64,000 nucleotides of DNA from positions 5,766,001 through 5,830,000 of the forward strand of contig NZ_CP139965.1 of the NCBI RefSeq assembly GCF_034424375.1, in the 5' to 3' direction. The notes beneath the pieces are model-generated. The model searched no databases. It was not told where the DNA came from and worked only from the letters and a program-made list of their open reading frames with translations. The stretch comes from Paraburkholderia kururiensis. Its GTDB lineage: Bacteria; Pseudomonadota; Gammaproteobacteria; Burkholderiales; Burkholderiaceae. Made by a program: the position numbers and the translations under genes. Positions 9,294 to 16,864 of this stretch are shown here, piece by piece (position 1 is the first letter of the stretch; every line of letters starts with the position of its first letter).

Positions 9294-10709
9294 ATGGCGA
9301 AGCATTTCGATGCAATCGTGATCGGCACTGGGCAGGGCGGCGCGCCGCTCGCGGTCGAACTCGGCAAGAGCGGCCGCAAGACCGCGGTGATCGAGCGCGC
9401 GGCATTCGGCGGGACCTGTGTGAACGTAGGCTGCACGCCCACGAAGACCTATGTGGCGAGCGCGCGCGCCGCGCATGTCGCTCGGCACGCCGCCGATTTC
9501 GGCGTGCAGGTGGGGGGGGCCGTCACAGTCGACCTCGCCCAGGTCAAGGCGCGCAAAGACCGCGTGATCGGCCAGTCGCGCAGCGGCGTGGAAAAGTGGC
9601 TGCGCGAGGCGCCGAACGTCTCGGTGTTCACGGGGCATGCGCGCTTCACAGGCCCGCACTCGGCGAGCGTGAGCGATCGCGCGGACGCGAGCGGCAGCGG
9701 CGCCGTGCAGGCGCTCGAAGCCGCCGAAATTTTCATCAATACGGGCACGCGCGCGGCGGTGCCGCATGTCGACGGTATCGAGCGCGTGCGCTATTACACC
9801 AACTCGTCGCTGCTCGAGCTGAGTGTGCTGCCCGAGCATCTCGCGATTGTGGGCGGCAGCTACGTGGCGCTCGAATTCGCGCAGATGTTCCGCCGCTTCG
9901 GCAGCCGCGTGACGGTGATCGTGCGCGGCGAGCGTGTGCTCGCGCGCGAGGACGAAGATTTCGCGCGCGGTGTGCAGGAAGTGCTCGCACGCGAGGGCGT
10001 CGAATTCCGCTTCGGCGTCGAGCCGCAGCGGCTCGAACCCGCGGGCGCGAACAGTGAAGGCGTGCGCATTGCGCTCGGCGAGCAGACGCTCGAAGCATCG
10101 CATCTGCTCTTCGCGACCGGCCGCATTCCGAATACCGACGACCTCGGCCTCGAGGCCGCCGGCATCGAGGTGAACGCGCACGGCATCGTGCCCGTGGACG
10201 GCCAGTTGCGCACGAACGTGGCAGGCGTCTGGGCCATCGGCGACATCAACGGACGCGGCGCCTTCACGCATACCTCCTACGACGACTTCGAGATCGTCCG
10301 CGCCAATCTGCTGGGCGCAAACGGTGGCGAGGCGCGCAGCGTCGACGACCGCATTGCCGCCTACGCGGTGTTCGTCGATCCGCCGCTTGCGCGCGTGGGA
10401 CGTTCCGAGACCGAGGTGCGCGCGAGCGGCAAGCCCGCGCTGATCGCGACCATGCCGATGTCGCGCGTGGGCCGCGCACGCGAACGCGGCGAGACGGACG
10501 GCTTCATGAAAGTGCTCGTGGACCGCGAGACGCAGCAGATTCTGGGCGCGGGCATATTCGGCATCGAAGGCGACGAGGCGATCCACACCTTCATCGACAC
10601 GATGACGGTGCGCGCACCCTACACCACGCTCATGCGTGCCATGCACATTCACCCGACCGTGAGTGAGCTCGTGCCCACGCTGCTGGGCGGGCTCGAGCCG
10701 CTCGTCTGA
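9294..10709 (+). CDS. FAD-dependent pyridine nucleotide-disulfide oxidoreductase (mercuric reductase-like)
   Basis: A 471-residue flavoprotein. The FAD-binding motif VIGTGQGGAPLA is at residues 8-19, the redox-active pair is in GGTCVNVGCTPTK (residues 40-52), the NAD(P)H-binding segment is IVGGSYVALEFAQ, and the second FAD segment is VWAIGDING. The C-terminal dimerisation domain ends with HIHPTVSEL, carrying the His-Pro and Glu used by this family. Family members include mercuric reductase and glutathione reductase; it lacks the N-terminal metal-binding domain and C-terminal Cys pair of MerA, so mercury reduction is not supported. I chose ATG 9294 because GGAG sits 6 nt upstream. The cupin gene follows 55 bp later and may be cotranscribed. 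Confidence 0.88.
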   Translation: MAKHFDAIVIGTGQGGAPLAVELGKSGRKTAVIERAAFGGTCVNVGCTPTKTYVASARAAHVARHAADFGVQVGGAVTVDLAQVKARKDRVIGQSRSGVEKWLREAPNVSVFTGHARFTGPHSASVSDRADASGSGAVQALEAAEIFINTGTRAAVPHVDGIERVRYYTNSSLLELSVLPEHLAIVGGSYVALEFAQMFRRFGSRVTVIVRGERVLAREDEDFARGVQEVLAREGVEFRFGVEPQRLEPAGANSEGVRIALGEQTLEASHLLFATGRIPNTDDLGLEAAGIEVNAHGIVPVDGQLRTNVAGVWAIGDINGRGAFTHTSYDDFEIVRANLLGANGGEARSVDDRIAAYAVFVDPPLARVGRSETEVRASGKPALIATMPMSRVGRARERGETDGFMKVLVDRETQQILGAGIFGIEGDEAIHTFIDTMTVRAPYTTLMRAMHIHPTVSELVPTLLGGLEPLV

Positions 10710-10764
10710 GCGCGGCAACGCAGGTCGCGTGAAACCCGACATCGCAGTCGACGTGAGGACCACC

Positions 10765-11181
10765 ATGCCCCCCGACATGCCCCGCGCCCGAACGCCCGAA
10801 GCGGGCAATCTGTTCGACTTCACCTCGCCTCGTGCGCCGACAGCGCTTGCGGCGCTTGCCGCCATGTCGTCCGACGAGGAGCGCTTCGACACCCTCGTCG
10901 ACGACCGCGAAGTGACGATCGAGCGCATCGTCTCCACAGGGCAGGCGAGCCCGCCCGGCTTCTGGTATGACAATCCGCGCGACGAATGGGTGGTGCTGCT
11001 CGCGGGCGGCGCGGCGCTCGAATTCGAAGGCGAGCCGTCGATCCGGACACTGCGCCGCGGAGATTACCTGCGCATTCCGGCGCATTGCCGGCATCGCGTG
11101 GTCTACACGGAGTTCGAGGCGCCCGATGCCCCCACCGTGTGGCTCGCCGTCCATTTCATCGCGCATGGCGCGGCGGCGTGA
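10765..11181 (+). CDS. Cupin-domain protein
   Basis: A 138-residue single-domain cupin. Residues 60-130 form the beta-barrel, with DEWVVLLAGGAALEFEG as the first motif and GDYLRIPAHCRHRV as the second, which supplies a His for metal binding. The first motif lacks the usual HxH pair, so metal binding may be weak or changed. Similar small cupins act as sugar or aromatic isomerases or as sensors; role unknown. GAGGA at 10754-10758 supports ATG 10765. It follows the FAD oxidoreductase by 55 bp and is probably in the same transcript. Confidence 0.8.
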   Translation: MPPDMPRARTPEAGNLFDFTSPRAPTALAALAAMSSDEERFDTLVDDREVTIERIVSTGQASPPGFWYDNPRDEWVVLLAGGAALEFEGEPSIRTLRRGDYLRIPAHCRHRVVYTEFEAPDAPTVWLAVHFIAHGAAA

Positions 11182-11264
11182 GTGCGCGCCAGTGGGTGAT
11201 GCATCTGCCGCGGCTGCATCGGCGATAATCGTCCGCTTCCTTCTACTCACCGCGGATCGCGACG

Positions 11265-12080
11265 ATGCTCGCTCTCAAACTCGCGCTCGTTCCGGCTTTT
11301 CTCGTTTCGCTGGCCCTGGCCGCGCGCGTCTGGGGGCCGGCCGTGGCGGGTTGGCTCGCCGGCCTGCCCGTGGTGGCGGGGCCGATCGTACTGCTGCTCG
11401 TGCTCGAACGCGGGGCGGCATTCGGCGTACGCGCCTGCGCCGCTTCGATTGCGGCGATTGCCGCGTCCGAAGCGTTCAATTTCGCCTATGCCGCTACCTG
11501 CCGCCGTCCACGGTGGGAAGCCCGCTGGCCGCTCGCGCTGAGTGCCGGCCTGGCGGCGTGGTTGATGGTGGCCGCGCTGCTCGTGCATTTGCCGGACGGC
11601 GTGGGCTGGGCCTTCGGCGCGGCGGGCGTGGCTGTCGCCATCTCGCAGACGTGGTTGCCGCGCGCGCACGGTCCGGTGCCGGCTGCACGCGTCACTCGCG
11701 CCGATCTCGTGCTGCGCATGGCGATGGGCGCCGCGTTGACGCTCGCCGTGACGCAGTTGTCCGCGTCGCTGGGGGCGGCGTGGAGCGGGGTGCTTTCGGT
11801 GTTTCCGCTGCTCGGCATCGTGCTGGCCGTGTCGGCGCAGCGCGCGCATGGGGCGGATTTCGTCGCGCGGCTGATGCGGGGCATGGTGGTGGGGCGGGCG
11901 TCGTTCGCGGCGTTCTTCGCCGTGGCCGCGGCGCTGCTGCCGCATGCCGGCACGCCGGCGGCGTTCGGTGGCGCGGCGCTCGCGTCGGTCCTCGTGCAGG
12001 GCATGACGAAGCGCTGGCTGCGCGGCGCAGGCCGTGTGGTGCAAACGACGCCCGATCTGCATTGTTCATCGCTGCCCTGA
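11265..12080 (+). CDS. Integral membrane protein of unknown function
   Basis: A 271-residue hydrophobic protein with about eight predicted membrane helices, starting with LALVPAFLVSLALAARVWGP and including GVLSVFPLLGIVLAVSA. There is no signal peptide apart from the first helix and no transporter signature that I recognise. The soluble stretches are short and the C-terminus is likely cytoplasmic. GATAAT at 11222-11227 could be a -10 element. The phosphoesterase gene follows 4 bp after its stop, so the two are almost surely cotranscribed. Confidence 0.75.
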   Translation: MLALKLALVPAFLVSLALAARVWGPAVAGWLAGLPVVAGPIVLLLVLERGAAFGVRACAASIAAIAASEAFNFAYAATCRRPRWEARWPLALSAGLAAWLMVAALLVHLPDGVGWAFGAAGVAVAISQTWLPRAHGPVPAARVTRADLVLRMAMGAALTLAVTQLSASLGAAWSGVLSVFPLLGIVLAVSAQRAHGADFVARLMRGMVVGRASFAAFFAVAAALLPHAGTPAAFGGAALASVLVQGMTKRWLRGAGRVVQTTPDLHCSSLP

Positions 12081-12084
12081 AATC

Positions 12085-12579
12085 ATGCTCTCGACCCGAA
12101 CCTCGCCCGTTCATCGCATCGGTCTGATCTCCGACACGCACAACCTCGTGCGTCCCGAGGCGCTGCGGCATCTGCAAGGCTGCGACGCCATCGTGCATGC
12201 GGGCGACATCTGCGACCCCGCGGTGCTCGACGCGCTCGCCGGTATCGCGCCCGTCACCGCCGTGCGCGGCAACAACGACGTGGGCGCGTGGGCCGACCCG
12301 TTGCCGCTGCACGTTACGCTGACGGTGCAGGAGCGGACCATTCTCGTCGTCCACGACATCGCCGATCTTCCTGCGGCGCGCGAGGCGCTGGGCGAGCCCG
12401 CCATCGACGTCGTGGTTACCGGTCATTCGCACAAGCCGCTGATCGAGACGCGCGACGGCGTGCTGTTCGTGAACCCCGGCAGCGCCGGGCCGCGGCGCTT
12501 CAAGCTGCCGGTGTCGGCGGGAATGCTCGTGATCGAGGCGGGCCGCGTGTCGGCGACGCTCGCCCGGCTCGTCGAGTAA
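12085..12579 (+). CDS. YfcE/MJ0936-type metallophosphoesterase
   Basis: A 164-residue calcineurin-like phosphoesterase. Metal ligands appear in order: ISDTHN (residues 14-19), HAGDICD (about 37-43), RGNND (about 60-64), VVHDI and TGHSHKP (about 113-119), then the C-terminal NPGSAGPRR. Such enzymes hydrolyse phosphodiesters with Mn or Ni; the natural substrate is usually unknown. Cytoplasmic. The start is 4 bp after the membrane-protein stop, implying translational coupling. No other gene follows on this strand. Confidence 0.9.
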   Translation: MLSTRTSPVHRIGLISDTHNLVRPEALRHLQGCDAIVHAGDICDPAVLDALAGIAPVTAVRGNNDVGAWADPLPLHVTLTVQERTILVVHDIADLPAAREALGEPAIDVVVTGHSHKPLIETRDGVLFVNPGSAGPRRFKLPVSAGMLVIEAGRVSATLARLVE

Positions 12580-12847
12580 CACCGGTGTTGCAGGTGGGCG
12601 GTGGGTGGTGTCGATGGCGCGGGTGGTCGCTGGTCGCTGCCGGCGCGAACAGAGGCGGCTCAAACGCGACTCGCTCGAAGCTCGACAGGCCGAACGTGGC
12701 AGAGCCGAGCGCGATGGCGCAAACGTGACGGCTCGAACGTCACGCCCAAACACGAAGGCGTGAACGATACGGCCGCAATGTGACGAATTACAAACGCACG
12801 GCCCACACGACCCAACCACACGACCCGCCTCGACCCCGAAAACGCTT
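12580..12847. other. Convergent intergenic region
   Basis: Between convergent genes. It holds two overlapping inverted repeats: CGTGACG/CGTCACG (12724-12730 and 12738-12744) and TCACGCC/GGCGTGA (12740-12746 and 12757-12763). They could fold as alternative hairpins, but no U-tract follows, so intrinsic termination is not shown. Confidence 0.4.
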
Positions 12848-14332
12848 TTACACCTGCATCGCCACCGCATACTCCTCGTCGTTGTCCAGTTCTTCGGCCA
12901 CGCGGTGTCCGCGCAGCACCGCGTGGGCTTCGGCGTGCGAGGCGACGCAGGGTGCGGAACCCGGCAGCGGCTTGCGCGCCGTTTCGCGCAGTGCCGCCAC
13001 GGCTGCCATTCCGATCACCGAGGCGCCCATCAGATAGTAGGCGGGCATCATCAGGTTGCCGGTGGCCTCCACGAGCCACGCGGTGACGAGCGGCGTCGTG
13101 CCGCCGAACAGCGACACGGACACGTTGAAGCCGATGGCGAGCGCGCCGTAGCGGATGGAAGTCGGAAAGAGAGCGGGCAGGGCGGCGGGCATCACGCCCG
13201 TGAAGCACGAGAGCAGGGTGCCGAGTATCAGCAGCCCGCCGAAGACCGGCAGCATCTCGCCCGTGCGGATGAGCAGCAGCGCGGGAATCGAAAGCACGAG
13301 GAGTCCGATGCAGCCCGCGAGCATCACGGGCTTGCGGCCGAGCGTGTCCGAGAGGTGGCCGGCGGCGAGCGTCATCGGCATCATCAGCACCATGACGATC
13401 AGCACGAGAAAGAGGCCATGCGTCTCGTTGAAATGCAGCGTCGCCGAGAGGTAGCTCGGCAGGTACGAGAGCGCCATGTAGTCCGTGACGTTGAAGATCA
13501 GCACGAGCCCCACGCACAGCACGAGCGGGCGCCACTGCTGCGCAAGCATCTGGCGGAACGTGGGTTGCGGCTGAGCCTTGTCGGCGGCCTCGCGCGCTTC
13601 CACCTCGCGCCGGAACGCGGGCGTTTCTTCGAGCTTCATGCGGATATAGAGGCCCACGAGCCCGAGCGGCCCGGCGATCAGGAACGGCACGCGCCAGCCC
13701 CACGAGAGCAGCGCGCTTTCTGAAAGCGTCGCGGTGAGCAGCGCCACCGTGCCCGCGCCCAGCACGTAGCCGATCAGCGTGCCGAATTCGAGGAAGCTGC
13801 CCATGAAGCCGCGCCGCTTGTCCGTCGAGTATTCGGCGATGAAGGTGGCGGCGCCTCCGTATTCGCCGCCCGTCGAGAAGCCTTGCACGAGGCGCGCGAC
13901 GAGAAGCAGCACGGGCGCGAGAATGCCGATCGTCGCGTAATCGGGAATCAGGCCGATCGCGAACGTGCCGCAGGCCATCATGATCATCGTCATTGCGAGC
14001 ACGCGCTGGCGTCCGATGCGGTCGCCGAGCGGTCCGAACACCGTGCCGCCCACCGGCCGCACGAGAAACGCGGCCGCGAACGTGCCGAACGTTGCGATCA
14101 ATTGGGCGGAAGCACTGCTGGACGGGAAGAACACTTTGCCAAGCGTGACGGCGATGTAGCTGTACACGCCGAAGTCGAACCACTCCATCGCGTTGCCGAG
14201 CGCCATGGCGCCCACTGCGCGTTTGAGCAGACTGTGATCGACGACGGTGACGTCGTCGAGGGTGAGACGGGCGTTGCCGTTGTTGCTGCCGTTTTCTGCG
14301 TTTCGCCAGAAGCCGTTGGTGGATGCGGTCAA
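12848..14332 (-). CDS. proP: ProP-like MHS-family osmoprotectant/H+ symporter
   Basis: A 494-residue inner-membrane transporter of the metabolite:H+ symporter group. The core motifs follow ProP closely: ALGNAMEWFDFGVY (residues 44-57), GDRIGRQRVLA, GFSTGGEYGGAATFIAEYS, RRGFMGS, then LSCFTGVMPAALPALFP and NLMMPAYYLM near the end. About 12 helices are expected. ProP takes up proline and glycine betaine under osmotic stress. The C-terminal coiled coil of E. coli ProP is missing; the tail is a short acidic region. I chose TTG 14332 because AGGAG lies 9 nt upstream; an in-frame GTG at 14380 has no such site. A long leader may precede it. It could instead carry another carboxylate or betaine. Confidence 0.8.
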   Translation of the reverse strand: MTASTNGFWRNAENGSNNGNARLTLDDVTVVDHSLLKRAVGAMALGNAMEWFDFGVYSYIAVTLGKVFFPSSSASAQLIATFGTFAAAFLVRPVGGTVFGPLGDRIGRQRVLAMTMIMMACGTFAIGLIPDYATIGILAPVLLLVARLVQGFSTGGEYGGAATFIAEYSTDKRRGFMGSFLEFGTLIGYVLGAGTVALLTATLSESALLSWGWRVPFLIAGPLGLVGLYIRMKLEETPAFRREVEAREAADKAQPQPTFRQMLAQQWRPLVLCVGLVLIFNVTDYMALSYLPSYLSATLHFNETHGLFLVLIVMVLMMPMTLAAGHLSDTLGRKPVMLAGCIGLLVLSIPALLLIRTGEMLPVFGGLLILGTLLSCFTGVMPAALPALFPTSIRYGALAIGFNVSVSLFGGTTPLVTAWLVEATGNLMMPAYYLMGASVIGMAAVAALRETARKPLPGSAPCVASHAEAHAVLRGHRVAEELDNDEEYAVAMQV

Positions 14333-14579
14333 GGTCTTGAACTCCTGTGACTGCGGCCGAGCGCGTGAGCGGTCCGCCACGGTTGCCGGGAGAGTGCGGT
14401 TTCGCGAGAAGCGCCGTGCGCGGGCTGAACGGCCTGGCGGCAGACGCCGCGCAAGCGGTTGCCTTGACGGCAGGTGACGGCCCGTTCAGCGAACGAAAAA
14501 ACGATGCCTCATGAAGCCGGGCCTCGTGGCCGGCACCTCGTGCGGATCGTCGCGAAGTTGCACTCGTCAAAGGTGCTGG

Positions 14580-14625
14580 TTTCGCATCAGGGCAGCTCGA
14601 TGCTGCTCAGGAGAACGATGCGAAA
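14580..14625 (-). promoter_or_regulatory. Long hairpin in the proP leader
   Basis: A 9-bp outer stem TTTCGCATC/GATGCGAAA (14580-14588 and 14617-14625) encloses a second stem GCAGC/GCTGC (14592-14596 and 14602-14606). If transcription starts near 14782, this structure lies in the 5' untranslated RNA about 250 nt before the start codon. Confidence 0.45.
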
Positions 14626-14788
14626 GCAGACGCTTGATGGCGCCGCCTGGCCCGTCGGGTGACGGAGGCTGGCTTGCGCCGTTGAAAGAACAGGTCAACC
14701 GGCTCGACGGGAAGTGCACGCCTGTGCGACGGAACCCGGAGGCGTATTGAACGCGAATGAAGGTGAATTGCTGTTGAAAACGGGGTGC

Positions 14789-14818
14789 ATGTTAGCACGA
14801 TGACGGAAGATCGTGCAA
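14789..14818 (-). promoter_or_regulatory. Possible proP promoter
   Basis: On the minus strand, TTGCAC (14818-14813) and TAACAT (14794-14789) are 18 bp apart. The start near 14782 would give a leader of about 450 nt. Only sequence match supports it. Confidence 0.35.
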
Positions 14819-14858
14819 ACCGGCCGGGGCATGGCCTGGACCGGGAGGCAGGCCGGCC

Positions 14859-14878
14859 GGTCCAGCGGCTGCTGGACC
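14859..14878. repeat. Perfect 8-bp inverted repeat
   Basis: GGTCCAGC and GCTGGACC flank GGCT. No T-run follows on either strand, so it is more likely an operator or a chance GC palindrome than a terminator. It lies just upstream of the possible proP -35. Confidence 0.5.
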
Positions 14879-15005
14879 GCGGTGGCAACGGGCGGCCTTG
14901 CGGCACAAAGATGAGCGACGTACCCGCGCTGGGCGGCGCTACTGCGACTCGCCGCAAACGGGGCTCACACTCGGGCGAGCGACGCCGCTCGCCACGCCGA
15001 AATCC

Positions 15006-15281
15006 TCAGCCCTGCGCAGGCGGCACGTAGCCCGAAGCCTGGTCCGCGCCTTCGCCGAAGAAGAACTTCTCCGTCTGCTTCATGAGGTACTGGCGCGCCC
15101 GCGGGTCGGCCATGTTGAGGCGGTTCTCGTTGATCAGCATCGTCTGCTGCTTGAGCCACGCCTGCCACGCTTCCTTCGAAATGCCTTCGTAGATGCGCTT
15201 GCCGAGTTCGCCCGGCAGGGGCGGGAAATCGAGGCCTTCGGCTTCCTTGCCGAGCTTCGCGCATTGAACCATACGAGCCAT
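15006..15281 (-). CDS. yggX: Probable Fe(2+)-trafficking protein YggX
   Basis: A 91-residue member of the YggX family. The N-terminus MARMVQCAKLGKEAEGLDF carries the conserved Cys, and PPLPGELGKRIYEGISKEAW and NENRLNMADPRARQYL match the family over its length (E. coli YggX has 91 residues). It is cytoplasmic and protects iron-sulfur clusters from oxidation, probably by binding or moving labile iron. AAGGAG upstream of ATG 15281 gives a clear start. It lies 181 bp after argA on the same strand, as in other Burkholderiales, and may be cotranscribed with it. Confidence 0.95.
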   Translation of the reverse strand: MARMVQCAKLGKEAEGLDFPPLPGELGKRIYEGISKEAWQAWLKQQTMLINENRLNMADPRARQYLMKQTEKFFFGEGADQASGYVPPAQG

Positions 15282-15462
15282 GCTGTGCTTCTCCTTCCTG
15301 AGATTCGAATGATCGCGGGTGAGGTCTCGCGATGCCGTGTTGGATCGGTTGATCGGTATAGGGGCCGTGCCTCGGTGACTCCGGGGCGGCCCGGTTTCTG
15401 TTGCCTCGCTGCGCAGGCAAGACGGGAGGGACGCGCGTGCAGCCGCGCTGCCCCGTTCCCAC

Positions 15463-16842
15463 TCAAAGCTGCTTCATCAGCACGAGCGACTTGCGCTGCC
15501 AGTTGTAGAGCCGGCGCCGGTCTTCGGGCAGGTCGTCCACGGACGCCTTCACGAAGCCGCGCTTGAGGAACCAGTGTTCCGTGCGCGTGGTGAGCACGAA
15601 AATGCGCGTGAGGCCACGTGCCCGCGCGCGCTGCTCGATGCGCTTCAGGAGCCGCTCGCCGTCGCCAGCGCCCTGGGCTTCCGGCGCGACCGTGAGGCAC
15701 GCCATTTCGCCGATGCGCTCCTGCGGATACGGATACAGCGCGGCACAGCCGAACAGCACGCCGTCGTGCTCGATGACCGAGAAGTGGTCGATGTCGCGTT
15801 CGATCTGGTGCCGCCCGCGCCGCACGAGCGTGCCGTCTGCCTCGAGCGGCTCGATCAGCGTGAGGATGCCGCCCACGTCGTCCGGCGAGGCTTCGCGCAG
15901 GCTCTCCAGGTTCTCGTACGAGATCATGGTGCCCACGCCGTCGTGCAGGAACAGTTCGAGCAGGATGCTGCCGTCGAGCGAGTACGGAATGATGTGGGCG
16001 CGCGCCACGCCGCCGCGGCAGGCGCGAATGGCATGTTTCAGATAGAACCCGGCGTCGCCCGAGACCGCACCGCTTTCCAGCAGCCGATAGGCGTCGTCGA
16101 GCGACATTTCGCGGATCAGTTCGCCGTCTTCGTCGTAGAGGCCCGGCGTTTCCGTGAGGAACACCATCTTGTCGGCGCGCAGTGCGATGGCCGCGGCGGA
16201 CGCGACGTCTTCCATCGAGAGATTGAACGCCTCGCCCGTGGGCGAAAAGCCGAGCGGCGAGAGCAGCACCAGCTTGCGGCTGGCGAGCGAGTGCCGGATG
16301 GAGTCGGCATCGATCTTGCGCACGAGGCCCGTGTGCTGGAAATCGACGCCGTCGAGAATGCCGACGGGCCGAGCCGTCACGAAGTTGCCCGAGACCACGC
16401 TGATGTGCGCGTGCGCCATCGGCGTGTTCGGCAGACCCTGGCTGATGGCGGCCTCGATGTCGAGGCGCACTTCGCCCGCGGCTTCCTTTGCGGATTCGAG
16501 CGCGCGCGCGTTGGTGATGCGCATGCCGTGCGAGAACTCGGACTCAACGCCGTGCAGGCTCATCTGCTCTTCGACCTGCGGGCGCGAACCGTGCACGAGC
16601 ACGATCTGGATTCCCATGGCCTGCAGGAGCGCGATGTCGGAAACGAGTGCGTTGAGCAGGTTCTGATGCACGACCTCGCCGCCGAAACCCACGACGAACG
16701 TCTTGTTGTTGAAGCGGTGGATGTAGGGCGCGACCGATCGCATCCACTCGACGAACTGGGCGTGATGGAGAGCGGTTTCAGGGTCGCCGGAAGCGGCCGG
16801 CGCGCCCTCGGACGTGGGGATGAGGTCGGTTTGTGAATTCAT
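15463..16842 (-). CDS. argA: N-acetylglutamate synthase
   Basis: A 459-residue enzyme that makes N-acetylglutamate from acetyl-CoA and glutamate, the first step of arginine synthesis. Residues 25-290 are an amino acid kinase fold (FVVGFGGEVVHQN, VLVHGSRPQVEEQM); residues 315-455 are a GNAT acetyltransferase domain with the acetyl-CoA loop LTVAPEAQGAGDGERLL. The kinase domain normally binds arginine as a feedback inhibitor. ATG 16842 is chosen because the preceding in-frame residues overlap hrpA. There is no Shine-Dalgarno sequence; TATAAT on the minus strand at 16854-16849 would start transcription at or within a base of the ATG. Divergent from hrpA, 22 bp between starts. Confidence 0.95.
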   Translation of the reverse strand: MNSQTDLIPTSEGAPAASGDPETALHHAQFVEWMRSVAPYIHRFNNKTFVVGFGGEVVHQNLLNALVSDIALLQAMGIQIVLVHGSRPQVEEQMSLHGVESEFSHGMRITNARALESAKEAAGEVRLDIEAAISQGLPNTPMAHAHISVVSGNFVTARPVGILDGVDFQHTGLVRKIDADSIRHSLASRKLVLLSPLGFSPTGEAFNLSMEDVASAAAIALRADKMVFLTETPGLYDEDGELIREMSLDDAYRLLESGAVSGDAGFYLKHAIRACRGGVARAHIIPYSLDGSILLELFLHDGVGTMISYENLESLREASPDDVGGILTLIEPLEADGTLVRRGRHQIERDIDHFSVIEHDGVLFGCAALYPYPQERIGEMACLTVAPEAQGAGDGERLLKRIEQRARARGLTRIFVLTTRTEHWFLKRGFVKASVDDLPEDRRRLYNWQRKSLVLMKQL

Positions 16843-16848
16843 GCCGGG

Positions 16849-16856
16849 ATTATAAT
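16849..16856. promoter_or_regulatory. Palindromic -10 element shared by argA and hrpA
   Basis: ATTATAAT is its own reverse complement, so each strand reads TATAAT. On the plus strand it ends at 16856 and predicts a start near 16863, with hrpA ATG at 16865. On the minus strand it ends at 16849 and predicts a start near 16842, the A of the argA ATG. Neither start codon has a Shine-Dalgarno sequence. No strong -35 was seen on either side. Confidence 0.6.
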
Positions 16857-16864
16857 GCGCCCCC

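Larger units (their letters stand above)
14333..15005. other. Gene-free region holding the proP leader
   Basis: A 673-bp interval with no convincing gene on either strand. It contains the possible proP promoter (14789-14818), a leader hairpin (14580-14625) and a perfect inverted repeat (14859-14878). A 14-codon plus-strand ORF at 14617 has a CAGGAG site but no other support. Confidence 0.5.

Noticed and set aside
9294..10709. Mercuric reductase assignment for the FAD oxidoreductase
   Set aside because: It lacks the N-terminal metal-binding domain and C-terminal Cys pair of MerA, and no mer genes adjoin it.
12724..12763. Hairpins after the phosphoesterase gene as a terminator
   Set aside because: Stems are present but no U-run follows on either strand.
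14617..14661. 14-codon ORF with CAGGAG in the proP leader
   Set aside because: It is antisense to the proP leader, has no promoter, and its ribosome binding site lies inside a hairpin arm; evidence is too thin.
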